Shown: one piece after another, positions 43,116 to 52,074 of the stretch
How the letters are laid out: each line of letters opens with the position of its first letter
Numbering within the stretch: the stretch's first letter is position 1
From: Prevotella sp.
GTDB lineage: Bacteria; Bacteroidota; Bacteroidia; Bacteroidales; Bacteroidaceae
NCBI GenBank assembly: GCA_016291495.1
Contig: JAEEXI010000006.1
Span: forward strand, 119,043 to 183,042
Length of the DNA: 64,000 bases
Direction: 5' to 3'
Translations under genes and position numbers: made by a program
The notes under the pieces: generated by a model
Database searches by the model: none
What the model saw: the letters and a program-made list of their open reading frames with translations, nothing else
What the model was told of the DNA's origin: nothing

Positions 43116-45281
43116 CTACTCCTTGTCAAGCAGAATCTTCATCATTTCGACGGCGGCCTTGGCGACGGAAGTGCCGGGACCGAAGATGGCGGCGACGCCT
43201 GCCTTGTAGAGGAAGTCGTAGTCCTGAGCGGGAATCACACCACCGGCAATGACCATGATGTCCTCACGACCAAGTTTCTTCAGTTCTTCGATGAGCTGCG
43301 GGATGAGCGTCTTGTGACCAGCGGCCAGCGACGAAGCGCCAACCACATGGACATCGTTCTCAACGGCCTCGCGGGCAGCCTCAGCAGGCGTCTGGAACAG
43401 CGGTCCCATATCCACGTCGAAGCCACAGTCTGCGTAGCCCGTAGCTACCACCTTTGCACCGCGGTCGTGTCCGTCCTGACCCATCTTCGCGATGAAGATA
43501 CGCGGACGACGACCTTCCTTCTCTGCGAACTCATCGGTCAGCTTGCAAGCCAACTCGAAGTCGCTGTCGTTCTTTGATTCTGAACTATACACGCCTGAAA
43601 TTGTTCTGATTACTGCTTTATAACGGCCTACGATCTCTTCGCAGGCATCTGAAATCTCACCAAGGGTACAACGCAACTGGGCGGCCTTGACGGCGAGGTC
43701 CAGGAGGTTGTTCTCCGACTTGCGACCCTCGTTAAAGTCGCGGACGCACTCGGTGATGGCCTTGAGGGCTGCCTGGCAGGCGGCCTCGTCGCGCTTGCCG
43801 CGAACCTCCTTGAGGCTCTCCTCCTGCTGCTTGCGCACGGCGGTGTTGTCCACCTCGAGGATATCGATGGGATCCTCGTGCTCCAAGCGATACTTGTTGG
43901 TGCCGACGATGGTCTGCACGCCTGAGTCGATACGAGCCTGAGTACGGGCAGCGGCCTCCTCGATACGCATCTTAGGCAGACCAGTCTCGATGGCCTTAGC
44001 CATACCACCCAACTTCTCAATCTCCTGAATATGCTCCCAAGCCTTGTGAACCAACTCGTTGGTCAGGGTCTCAACATAGTAAGAACCAGCCCATGGGTCA
44101 ATCTGCTTGCACACCTTCGTCTCGTTCTGGATATAGATCTGGGTGTTACGGGCAATACGAGCCGAGAAGTCGGTAGGCAGAGCGATAGCCTCGTCGAGGG
44201 CGTTGGTGTGCAGAGACTGAGTGTGACCCAGCACGGCAGCCATAGCCTCGATACAGGTACGACCTACGTTGTTGAACGGATCCTGCTCTGTGAGTGACCA
44301 ACCTGAGGTCTGTGAGTGAGTACGCAGAGCGAGTGACTTCGGGTTCTTAGCACCGAAGCTCTTCACGATCTTTGCCCACAGCAGACGACCTGCGCGCATC
44401 TTGGCAATCTCCATGAAGTGGTTCATACCGATAGCCCAGAAGAACGACAGACGGGGAGCGAAAGCATCCACATCGATACCGGCATTCACACCTGTACGCA
44501 GATAGTCCATACCATCGGCCAGCGTGTAAGCCAACTCGATATCAGCCGTAGCACCAGCCTCCTGCATGTGGTAGCCGGAGATAGAGATACTGTTGAACTT
44601 AGGCATCTTCTGAGAAGTGTACTCGAAGATATCAGCGATAATCTTCATTGAGAAAGCAGGGGGATAGATATAGGTGTTACGCACCATGAACTCCTTCAGA
44701 ATGTCGTTCTGGATGGTTCCGGCCATTTCCTCGAGTTGTGCACCTTGTTCCAGACCTGCTACGATGTAGAATGCCAGGATCGGCAGCACGGCACCGTTCA
44801 TGGTCATAGAAACGGACATCTTGTTCAAGGGGATACCGCCGAAGAGCACCTTCATGTTCTCCTCGTTACAGATAGATACACCAGCCTTACCAACATCACC
44901 AACTACACGAGCGTTGTCGGGGTCGTAACCACGGTGTGTAGGCAGGTCGAAAGCGACGGAAAGTCCCTTCTGACCAGAAGCCAGGTTACGGCGATAGAAT
45001 GCATTCGACTCCTCAGCGGTGGAGAATCCGGCATACTGACGGATAGTCCAAGGTTTGAAGGGGTACATCATCGAATACGGACCACGCAGATAGGGCGGAA
45101 TACCGGCTGTGAAATCGAGGTGTTCCATACCTTCGAGGTCTTCTTTCGTATAAACAGGACGCACTTCGATGTGCTCTGGGGTCTTCCAGTCTGCTACGAT
45201 TCCATTGTCTTTAATCCACTTGGCACCATCTTGAGCCTTGATGCCTGCATAGATATCAATATCTTTAAACTGTTTACGCAT
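43116..45281 (-). CDS. mutB: Methylmalonyl-CoA mutase large subunit
   Basis: 721 residues. Catalytic subunit: N-terminal TIM barrel binding the CoA ester ([53 protein letters not shown]) and C-terminal cobalamin-binding domain with DGHDRG, the lower-ligand His motif, at about residue 605. Interconverts succinyl-CoA and (R)-methylmalonyl-CoA with adenosylcobalamin. In Bacteroidales it works in the succinate-to-propionate direction. It follows the small-subunit gene by 19 bp. The decarboxylase genes at 49247-51990 supply part of the next step; the epimerase is not in view. Confidence 0.96.
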   Translation of the reverse strand: MRKQFKDIDIYAGIKAQDGAKWIKDNGIVADWKTPEHIEVRPVYTKEDLEGMEHLDFTAGIPPYLRGPYSMMYPFKPWTIRQYAGFSTAEESNAFYRRNLASGQKGLSVAFDLPTHRGYDPDNARVVGDVGKAGVSICNEENMKVLFGGIPLNKMSVSMTMNGAVLPILAFYIVAGLEQGAQLEEMAGTIQNDILKEFMVRNTYIYPPAFSMKIIADIFEYTSQKMPKFNSISISGYHMQEAGATADIELAYTLADGMDYLRTGVNAGIDVDAFAPRLSFFWAIGMNHFMEIAKMRAGRLLWAKIVKSFGAKNPKSLALRTHSQTSGWSLTEQDPFNNVGRTCIEAMAAVLGHTQSLHTNALDEAIALPTDFSARIARNTQIYIQNETKVCKQIDPWAGSYYVETLTNELVHKAWEHIQEIEKLGGMAKAIETGLPKMRIEEAAARTQARIDSGVQTIVGTNKYRLEHEDPIDILEVDNTAVRKQQEESLKEVRGKRDEAACQAALKAITECVRDFNEGRKSENNLLDLAVKAAQLRCTLGEISDACEEIVGRYKAVIRTISGVYSSESKNDSDFELACKLTDEFAEKEGRRPRIFIAKMGQDGHDRGAKVVATGYADCGFDVDMGPLFQTPAEAAREAVENDVHVVGASSLAAGHKTLIPQLIEELKKLGREDIMVIAGGVIPAQDYDFLYKAGVAAIFGPGTSVAKAAVEMMKILLDKE

Positions 45282-45300
45282 AATTCAAGTCTCCTATTCT

Positions 45301-47157
45301 TTAAATACCAAGTTTCTGATTATATTCTTTCAAAGTCTCGAGCACATTGCACTTGACGTGGATATAGTTCTCGATGCCGGCAGCCTTGAGGTCCTCCATG
45401 CAGGCGGGCGCACCAGCCACGACGAACATCGCACGGCCATCCAGATACTTGAAGGCGGGGATGGCATACTCAGCATATTCATCATCCGAAGAGCAGATGA
45501 CGACGATATCGGCACCGGCAGCGAGGGCGGCATCGACACCTTCCTCGACGGTCTTGAAGCCGAGGTTGTCCATCACCTTGTAACCAGCGCAGGCGAGGAA
45601 GTTGCACGAGAACTGTGCACGGGCCTGACGCATAGCCAGATTACCAATGGTCAGCATGAATGCCACAGGCACCTTCTTGGCTTTCTCCGTTGTCAGGCGC
45701 AGGGTCTCGAAGTCAGAAGCCATACGACTGATCTGCAGGGCGGGCACATCGGCATCGCCGGCGTGGGTTGCAACACAATCACTAGAAGCCAACGGTTCCT
45801 TACCTTCGCTCTTCTCGGTGAAGTTCGGGAATTGGTTGGTACCCAGCAGGAATTCCTTACGCTTGGCTGCATCGCCGTGGCGTTTGACGTTCGTGGCGTT
45901 GATGTCCTCCTGAATGGTACCCTTCTTTACAGCCTCTAGGAAGCCACCCTCGTCCTCGACTTTCAGGAATAGCTTCCAAGCCTCCTGAGCCAGTGCGTCT
46001 GTCAGGTGCTCGATATAGTAAGAACCTGCTGACGGGTCAACGATACGGTCGAAGTGACTCTCTTCCTTAATCAACAACTGCTGGTTACGGGCAATACGTT
46101 CGCTGAACTCGTTGGGCTTCTCATAAGGTGTATTGAACGGCGTAACTACCATCGAGTGGACGCCACCGAGGGCAGCACTCATGGCCTCCGTCTGTGAACG
46201 GAGCAGATTGACGTAACTGTCAAACAGCGTCTGGTTATACGTCGATGTCGAAGCATTGATAATCATCTTGCAAGAGCAGTCACACTTGGGCTCGTACTGC
46301 TTCACGATCTGTGCCCACAATAGGCGGCAGGCGCGGAATTTTGCGATTTCCATGAAATAGTTCTCCGAAATGCCCATGTAGAACTTGATCTTCTTTGCAG
46401 CCAGATCGACATCGACACCGGCATCCACCATCTGCTGCAGATACTCGTTACCCCAAGCGAGGGCGTAACCCATCTCCTGCACGATATAAGCACCGGCATT
46501 GTTCAGCAGGTCGCTGTGAACCATCACGCAACGCAGGTTGGGATAGTCCTTCAGTTTCTCCACCAGTTTCGGCATGTCGGGCAGCAGGAATGTCGAGTCC
46601 TTGCCCTTCATCAGCATACGCTCGATGGGGTCGAAACCGACACCACCCACGATCTTCTCCTTGTCATAGCCCATCTTCTCAAAATAGGCTACCAACAGGT
46701 CGGCCAGTTCCAGGGCGTGACGCAGACAGGCGCGATAACTCACTTCCACGATGTCAAGACGGATGTCCTTCAACAATGCCTCAATGTATTCAGCGCTGAC
46801 CTCGTCGTGTCCCAGTTTAAAACCGATACTGTCCACACCCTTCATCAGGATGTCCAACGCCTTCTTGTTGGCTGCGACGGGATCGCCGCCTACTACGACA
46901 TTCTGGCGGACATACCATTCGTTGGTGTCTTTCTTGTTGCCACGTACGAATGGAAATTCGCCGGGCAGCGCATCAGGAGTCTTGAGGTCCTTCAGATCCT
47001 CACGACGGTAGAAGGGCTGTACGTTGAAGCCCTCATTGGTTCTCCACACGAGTCGCTTCTGGAAGTCGGCCCCTTTCAGGTCAACCTCAATCTTGTCCAA
47101 CCATTCCTGTTTGGTCGGAGCCTGAAACTCGCTGAAGAGTTTTTCTTTGTTTGCCAT
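45301..47157 (-). CDS. mutA: Methylmalonyl-CoA mutase small subunit
   Basis: 618 residues, the usual length. Same two-domain fold as the large subunit, but the cobalamin motif DxHxxG is absent (LTIGNLAMRQAR in the equivalent place), as normal for the non-catalytic subunit, so this is not decay. Forms the alpha-beta heterodimer with MutB. First gene of the pair, with a -7 box at 47223-47230. Confidence 0.94.
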   Translation of the reverse strand: MANKEKLFSEFQAPTKQEWLDKIEVDLKGADFQKRLVWRTNEGFNVQPFYRREDLKDLKTPDALPGEFPFVRGNKKDTNEWYVRQNVVVGGDPVAANKKALDILMKGVDSIGFKLGHDEVSAEYIEALLKDIRLDIVEVSYRACLRHALELADLLVAYFEKMGYDKEKIVGGVGFDPIERMLMKGKDSTFLLPDMPKLVEKLKDYPNLRCVMVHSDLLNNAGAYIVQEMGYALAWGNEYLQQMVDAGVDVDLAAKKIKFYMGISENYFMEIAKFRACRLLWAQIVKQYEPKCDCSCKMIINASTSTYNQTLFDSYVNLLRSQTEAMSAALGGVHSMVVTPFNTPYEKPNEFSERIARNQQLLIKEESHFDRIVDPSAGSYYIEHLTDALAQEAWKLFLKVEDEGGFLEAVKKGTIQEDINATNVKRHGDAAKRKEFLLGTNQFPNFTEKSEGKEPLASSDCVATHAGDADVPALQISRMASDFETLRLTTEKAKKVPVAFMLTIGNLAMRQARAQFSCNFLACAGYKVMDNLGFKTVEEGVDAALAAGADIVVICSSDDEYAEYAIPAFKYLDGRAMFVVAGAPACMEDLKAAGIENYIHVKCNVLETLKEYNQKLGI

Positions 47158-47222
47158 AAATGTGTTTATTATATAAGTTGTTTTAAGTTTAATCTCATAC
47201 GATTGTTTTCCAATTCGGCTTA

Positions 47223-47230
47223 CAAAGTTA
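47223..47230 (-). promoter_or_regulatory. -7 box of the mutAB operon
   Basis: Minus-strand TAACTTTG, 66 bp upstream of the mutA start. I saw no cobalamin riboswitch in the 65-bp leader. Confidence 0.55.
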
Positions 47231-47323
47231 GTAATAAATTCTTAATCACCGAAGAATTTAATATTATTTTCATATTTATGAAAAATTGTTGCACAAAAAT
47301 GCTTGCATTGAGCATTTTCTTTG

Positions 47324-47331
47324 TACCTTTG
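47324..47331 (+). promoter_or_regulatory. -7 box of the AspT-type transporter gene
   Basis: TACCTTTG, 24 bp before the chosen ATG at 47355; it lies inside the longer ORF-track version, which supports the shorter start. Confidence 0.6.
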
Positions 47332-47354
47332 CACACCATAAAAGAAAACATAAT

Positions 47355-49046
47355 ATGGAATCATTTCAATGGTTAAAAGATTTGTTCACAACGACGGACT
47401 CCGTGGCACATATAGCATTGCTGTATGCCGTTGTGATTGCCGTTGGCGTATATTTGGGTAAAATCAAGGTTGGCGGAGTTTCGCTAGGCGTCACCTTTGT
47501 GTTGTTTGCCGGCATCGTGGCTGGTCATATCGGTTTCACGGCCCCCATACCTATTCTGACGTTTGTGCAGGACTTTGGACTCATTCTGTTTGTCTTCATG
47601 ATAGGTTTGCAGGTAGGGCCCGGTTTCTTTGAAAGTTTTGGCAAGCAGGGCATCAAACTTAACGGACTGACTGCATTAGCCATCCTGTTGAACATTATAG
47701 TGATGTTTGCCTGCTATTACATTTTCTTCGACACCAGCAACAAGATGAACCTGCCCATGATGGTTGGCACGCTCTATGGTGCCGTCACCAACACTCCTGG
47801 TCTTGGTGCTGCCAATGAAGCTCTGGGTACCGTCTTCGGACAAGATGCCCCACAGATTGCCTCTGCATATGCCTGCGCCTATCCTTTAGGCGTACTGGGC
47901 ATCATTGGCGCTATTATACTAATAAAGTATATATGTAACATTAAGTTGGAAAAGGAAGAGGCTCGTCTGAAGGCGATGGATGAGCAGAGTGCCAACAAGA
48001 AACCTTACAAGATGCATCTAGAGGTCACCAACCAGTATCTGGAAGGCAAGACCTTGCTACAGGTTCACGACTTCCTGAACCGCGACTTCGTGGTGTCTCG
48101 TCTGGTTTCACAAGGCGAGCTAATCATCCCAAACCGCGACACAGTATTTCACCTAGGCGACCAAATGCTGGTGGTGTGTGCCGAAGCTGACCAGGAAGCC
48201 ATCATGGCCTTCATCGGTCCCAAACTCGACATCGACTTTGAACAGCAAGACCAACCCTTAGTATCGAAGCGCATACTCATCACCAATCCCGCTATCAACG
48301 GCAAGTCGCTGGCCTCCATGCATTTTTCCAGCGTACATGGTGTCAACGTCACCCGCGTCACCCGTCACGGCATGGACCTCTTTGCCTCTGCCTCCCTACC
48401 CCTGCAGGTAGGCGACAGGATTATGGTCGTTGGACCTGAGGATGCTGTCGACCGCGTGGCCAACAAGATGGGGAATTCCGTACGGCGCCTGGATACGCCC
48501 AACATTGCCACCATCTTCGTCGGCATCATTATCGGACTCATCTTCGGTTCCTTCCCCCTGGCCATTCCCGGCATGCCGGTTCCCGTCAAGCTCGGTCTGG
48601 CCGGTGGACCGCTCATCATCGCCATCCTCATTGGCCGCTACGGCTATAAAATACACCTCGTGACCTATACCACAACATCGGCCAACATGATGTTGCGAGA
48701 GATAGGACTGGTATTGTTCCTAGCCTCAGTAGGCATCAAGGCAGGTGCAACATTCTTCTCTACCGTAGTCGAGGGCGATGGACTGCTCTACGTGCTCACC
48801 GGCTTCTTCATCACCATCATCCCCATCCTCATCATTGGTCCCATTGCCCGTCTGAGGTATAAGTTCAACTACTTCCTCATTGCAGGTATGATTGCCGGTA
48901 CCTATACCGATCCCCCTGCCCTGGCCTACTCCAACAGCATCTGTTCGAAGGAGGCTCCGGCCTTAGGCTACTCCACGGTCTATCCTCTCGCTATGTTCCT
49001 CCGCATCTTCACAGCCCAAATCATCGTGCTCTTCTTCTGCGGATAA
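47355..49046 (+). CDS. AspT/YidE-family transporter with two TrkA-C domains
   Basis: 563 residues from the ATG at 47355; the upstream ORF start precedes the promoter. Two blocks of about five membrane helices (starting [22 protein letters not shown], and [21 protein letters not shown]) flank two cytosolic TrkA-C/RCK-C domains ([17 protein letters not shown]..., [17 protein letters not shown]...). This is the aspartate:alanine exchanger family (AAEx, TC 2.A.81); an aspartate/alanine or dicarboxylate exchange role is possible, but the substrate cannot be read from sequence. It lies between mutAB and the decarboxylase genes, so succinate export is one idea (inference). Ends at a terminator. Confidence 0.82.
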   Translation: MESFQWLKDLFTTTDSVAHIALLYAVVIAVGVYLGKIKVGGVSLGVTFVLFAGIVAGHIGFTAPIPILTFVQDFGLILFVFMIGLQVGPGFFESFGKQGIKLNGLTALAILLNIIVMFACYYIFFDTSNKMNLPMMVGTLYGAVTNTPGLGAANEALGTVFGQDAPQIASAYACAYPLGVLGIIGAIILIKYICNIKLEKEEARLKAMDEQSANKKPYKMHLEVTNQYLEGKTLLQVHDFLNRDFVVSRLVSQGELIIPNRDTVFHLGDQMLVVCAEADQEAIMAFIGPKLDIDFEQQDQPLVSKRILITNPAINGKSLASMHFSSVHGVNVTRVTRHGMDLFASASLPLQVGDRIMVVGPEDAVDRVANKMGNSVRRLDTPNIATIFVGIIIGLIFGSFPLAIPGMPVPVKLGLAGGPLIIAILIGRYGYKIHLVTYTTTSANMMLREIGLVLFLASVGIKAGATFFSTVVEGDGLLYVLTGFFITIIPILIIGPIARLRYKFNYFLIAGMIAGTYTDPPALAYSNSICSKEAPALGYSTVYPLAMFLRIFTAQIIVLFFCG

Positions 49047-49075
49047 TCATATGGGAATACATATACAATATACGC

Positions 49076-49105
49076 AAAAGCCACCTTCATTTAGGGTGGC
49101 TTTTT
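49076..49105. terminator. Terminator of the AspT-type transporter gene
   Basis: AAAAGCCACC pairs with GGTGGCTTTT, 9-base loop, T-run. Confidence 0.85.
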
Positions 49106-49190
49106 AATGTTTGAAGAGTGAGAGGGGAGACCTAAATACTATTTAACAAAAAAATTGCACAAAAGCGCATGGAATGTGCGATTTGTTTTG

Positions 49191-49198
49191 TAATTTTG
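49191..49198 (+). promoter_or_regulatory. -7 box of the decarboxylase operon
   Basis: TAATTTTG, 48 bp before the OadG-like gene. Confidence 0.6.
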
Positions 49199-49246
49199 CA
49201 GGCGATATAAAAAAATCAAAGAGGAAAGCTATATAATAATACAACA

Positions 49247-50284
49247 ATGAGAATAAAAATAATCCTGTTAGGCTCCCTTATCGCTATGACCTCACTGCCA
49301 ATGATGGCCCAGATGGACGCCAGCATCAAGTTGAACGAGGTGATGACCTTAAACAAGACGAGCCTGATTGACGAATACGGAGCGAGGAACGCATGGCTGG
49401 AGATAGCCAACATCTCGTACTCGACGTACAACATCCGCGGGATGTATATAACGACCGACCGCTCCGTGCTCGACAAGAAGATGAGCGTGCCTGAGCGTGT
49501 GAAGCGCATGAGCCAGATTCCCAATGGCGACGAGCGCACGAACCTCAGCGGGCGACAGCTCATCGTGCTGCAACTGGGCAGTCTGCCGAACAAAGGCGCA
49601 CTGCATCTCTCTGTGAAGGTGAACGCGACGGAACCGACGTGGATTGCCTTGTATAATGGTAATGCGACACAGCTGATAGACTCGGTGACGGTGCCTGTGC
49701 TGGAGGCAGACCAGTCGTACGCCCGTATTGCGAACAACGGTACAGCAAAGGACTGGGAAGTGAAGTCGGCCGACCGTGTGACGCTGGGCATCCAGAACCA
49801 GACAGTGGTGAGCGAGTCAAAGGTAGCCAAGTTCAAACGCGAGGATCCTCACGGCTTCGGTATGGCATTGATGGCGATGGGTATCGTATTCTTCTGCTTG
49901 GCCCTGCTGTGGATTACGTTTACGCTGTTTGGCATGTTGATGCGCCACATGGACACCGCCAAGAAGGTGGCGAACAAGCAACCTATCAAGCCTATCACGA
50001 AGACGGTGGAGAAGACCATAGAGATTGGTCACAAGACGGGCGTCATGCTGCAGGAAGGTTTCGATACGAAGGGTATCGATCGTGAGGTGTATATGGCCGT
50101 TATCGGTCTGGCCCTGCGCCAGTATGAAGACGACATACACGACGTTGAGAGCGGTGTCATCACCATCAAACCGAAAGAAACAGGTTGGGACGATGAGTAT
50201 AGTCAGATGACACACCTGCACGAGCCTGTAATGCCTACCAGCCACATGGGGCAACATATTCCAACAGGTCCAGAGTTGAAATAA
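49247..50284 (+). CDS. OadG-family subunit with N-terminal lamin-tail-like domain
   Basis: 345 residues, much longer than the classic OadG (about 85). A signal peptide (MRIKIILLGSLIAMTSLPMMAQ) is followed by about 160 residues resembling a lamin-tail domain (IKLNEVMTLN, ARNAWLEIANIS, GRQLIVLQLG, ADQSYARI), one membrane helix (GFGMALMAMGIVFFCLALLWITFTLFGMLM), and a cytosolic tail (IDREVYMAVIGLALRQYEDD). The helix and tail fit OadG, the gamma subunit that holds the Na+-pumping decarboxylase together. The extracytoplasmic part is unusual and of unknown purpose. First gene of a three-gene unit. Confidence 0.8.
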   Translation: MRIKIILLGSLIAMTSLPMMAQMDASIKLNEVMTLNKTSLIDEYGARNAWLEIANISYSTYNIRGMYITTDRSVLDKKMSVPERVKRMSQIPNGDERTNLSGRQLIVLQLGSLPNKGALHLSVKVNATEPTWIALYNGNATQLIDSVTVPVLEADQSYARIANNGTAKDWEVKSADRVTLGIQNQTVVSESKVAKFKREDPHGFGMALMAMGIVFFCLALLWITFTLFGMLMRHMDTAKKVANKQPIKPITKTVEKTIEIGHKTGVMLQEGFDTKGIDREVYMAVIGLALRQYEDDIHDVESGVITIKPKETGWDDEYSQMTHLHEPVMPTSHMGQHIPTGPELK

Positions 50285-50313
50285 TCATATAATACAAAGA
50301 TTAACGTTCAAAG

Positions 50314-50802
50314 ATGAAAACATATAAGTATAAAGTACAAGGCGTGGACTACGAGGTAGAAATCACCGACGTAGAAGGTAAAATAGCTAAAGTAAATGTA
50401 AACGGCATCCCCTTCGAGATAGAGATGCAGAAACCCATTAACGCCGCCAAGCATCCGGAGCTGGCAGCAACCAGAGCCAGTGCGGCAGCACCCGTGGCAG
50501 CACAGTCGGCAGAGAAGCCGCAGGCTGCAGCACCTAGCAGTCCTGTCCCCGCAGCAGCCAAACCACAACCCGCTGCTCCTGCAGGCGCAGGAACTCCCGT
50601 GAAGGCTCCGCTTCCCGGTACCATCAACAGCATCAACGTAAAAGTGGGTGACACCGTCGCCGTCGGTCAGGTGGTCATCGTGCTGGAGGCTATGAAGATG
50701 CAGAACAACATCGAGGCCGAGACGGCAGGTACCGTTACCTCGATTCTCGTCAATCAGGGCGACTCTGTGATGGAAGGTACAGTCATGCTGACCATTGGTT
50801 AA
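50314..50802 (+). CDS. Biotin carboxyl carrier subunit of the decarboxylase
   Basis: 162 residues: an N-terminal beta segment (YKVQGVDYEVEITDVEG), a long flexible Ala/Pro linker (about residues 50-90), and a biotinyl domain with the biotinylation motif EAMKMQNN and the half-barrel repeat VKVGDTVAVGQVV / VNQGDSVMEGTV. It carries CO2 from the carboxyltransferase to the beta subunit. Its TAA stop is also the first bases of a heptamer repeat tract leading to the beta-subunit gene. Confidence 0.93.
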   Translation: MKTYKYKVQGVDYEVEITDVEGKIAKVNVNGIPFEIEMQKPINAAKHPELAATRASAAAPVAAQSAEKPQAAAPSSPVPAAAKPQPAAPAGAGTPVKAPLPGTINSINVKVGDTVAVGQVVIVLEAMKMQNNIEAETAGTVTSILVNQGDSVMEGTVMLTIG

Positions 50803-50834
50803 TTGACAATTTATAATTGATAATTGACAATTAT
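50800..50834. repeat. Heptamer tract bridging BCCP and beta-subunit genes
   Basis: Five units (TAATTGA CAATTTA, then two TAATTGA and CAATTAT). The BCCP stop TAA and the AT of the next gene's ATG fall inside it. Confidence 0.85.
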
Positions 50835-51990
50835 GGGATTTACAAATTTCATCGTAGAAAACTTCAATGAGTTCCTGACGTACACGGGTTTTGCGAACGT
50901 GACGGCAGGTAACCTCATCATGATAGTAGTGGGTGCCTTCTTTATCTGGCTGGCCATCAAGAAGGACTTCGAGCCCCTGCTGCTCGTACCCATCGGACTG
51001 GGTATCATATTAGGAAACATCCCCTTCCGTGCTGATGCCGGACTGGAGATTGGACTGTATGAGGACAACTCCGTACTGAACATCTTCTATCAGGGCGTAC
51101 GGCAAGGATGGTATCCGCCGCTGATATTCCTGGGCATAGGCGCTATGACGGACTTCTCGGCGTTGCTGGCGAACCCGAAGCTGATGCTGATTGGTGCTGC
51201 CGCACAGTTTGGTATCTTCGGTGCGTATATGTTTGCGTTGGCCTTGGGTTTCGAACCTAACCAGGCAGCAGGTATCGCCATCATCGGTGGTGCCGACGGT
51301 CCTACGGCCATCTTCCTCAGTAGTAAGCTGTCGCCAAACCTGATGGGTGCCATTGCAGTGTGTGCCTATTCGTATATGGCACTGGTGCCGCTGATTCAGC
51401 CCCCATTGATGCGTCTGCTGACCACGAAGAAGGAACGCATCATCAAGATGAAGCCCGCCCGTGAGGTTTCGCAGACGGAGCGTATTCTGTTCCCCATCGT
51501 GGGACTGTTGCTGACAACGTTCATCGTACCGTCCGGTCTTCCCCTGCTGGGTATGCTATTCTTCGGCAACCTGCTGAAGGAAAGCGGCAAGACCACCCGT
51601 CTGGCTAAGACTGCCGGTGCAGCGCTGAACGATATCGTGGTAATGCTTTTGGGTCTGACGGTAGGTTGTTCGACGCAGGCTTCTGAGTTCCTGACGATGA
51701 ACACCATCTACATCTTCGCCATCGGTGCCGGAGCTTTCATCATTGCCACGATGAGCGGCGTCTGCTTCGTCAAGCTGATGAACGTGTTCCTGCCTAAGGA
51801 CAAGAAGCTGAATCCGCTGATTGGTAATGCCGGCGTGAGTGCCGTACCGATGGCAGCACGTATCTCCAACAACCTCGGACTGGAGTACGACCGTCACAAC
51901 TTCCTGCTGATGCACGCTATGGGGCCAAATGTAGCCGGTGTTATCGGGTCTGCAGTAGCAGCAGGAGCCCTACTCGGATTCCTATCATAA
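50833..51990 (+). CDS. Na+-translocating decarboxylase beta subunit (OadB/MmdB)
   Basis: 385 residues from the ATG at 50833; the ORF track begins at a TTG nine bases earlier within a repeat, which I reject. About nine membrane helices, and the family's conserved ion-path segments are present: IGAMTDFSALLANPK, GGADGPTAIFLSSKL with the essential Asp, and NAGVSAVPMAARISN. It decarboxylates carboxybiotin and pumps Na+. With OadG, BCCP and the mutase genes nearby, it most likely serves methylmalonyl-CoA decarboxylase in propionate formation, but an oxaloacetate decarboxylase role cannot be excluded. The carboxyltransferase (alpha) gene is not in the window. Confidence 0.93.
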   Translation: MGFTNFIVENFNEFLTYTGFANVTAGNLIMIVVGAFFIWLAIKKDFEPLLLVPIGLGIILGNIPFRADAGLEIGLYEDNSVLNIFYQGVRQGWYPPLIFLGIGAMTDFSALLANPKLMLIGAAAQFGIFGAYMFALALGFEPNQAAGIAIIGGADGPTAIFLSSKLSPNLMGAIAVCAYSYMALVPLIQPPLMRLLTTKKERIIKMKPAREVSQTERILFPIVGLLLTTFIVPSGLPLLGMLFFGNLLKESGKTTRLAKTAGAALNDIVVMLLGLTVGCSTQASEFLTMNTIYIFAIGAGAFIIATMSGVCFVKLMNVFLPKDKKLNPLIGNAGVSAVPMAARISNNLGLEYDRHNFLLMHAMGPNVAGVIGSAVAAGALLGFLS

Positions 51991-52002
51991 AGTAATTAGT
52001 AT

Positions 52003-52041
52003 AAAAAAAGTGGCAATCTTATAACGGATTGCCACTTTTTT
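52003..52041. terminator. Terminator of the decarboxylase operon
   Basis: AAAAAGTGGCAATC pairs with GATTGCCACTTTTT. Its T-run runs into the next promoter (-7 box at 52044). Confidence 0.88.
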
Positions 52042-52043
52042 CG

Positions 52044-52051
52044 TATCTTTG
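52044..52051 (+). promoter_or_regulatory. -7 box of the first SpoIIE-fusion gene
   Basis: TATCTTTG, starting 3 bp after the terminator. ATG 24 bp downstream. Confidence 0.65.
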
Positions 52052-52074
52052 CAGGGATATTAGACTAAGAACTT

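Noticed and set aside
45301-47157. Small mutase subunit seen as decayed because it lacks DxHxxG
   Set aside because: Lack of the cobalamin motif is normal in the non-catalytic subunit of bacterial methylmalonyl-CoA mutase.
49113-49133. Further heptamer tract
   Set aside because: Three units (GAAGAGT, GAGAGGG, GAGACCT) are too diverged to separate from chance.
50824-50832. TTG start of the decarboxylase beta subunit
   Set aside because: The TTG lies inside a heptamer repeat; the ATG at 50833 gives the conserved N terminus.
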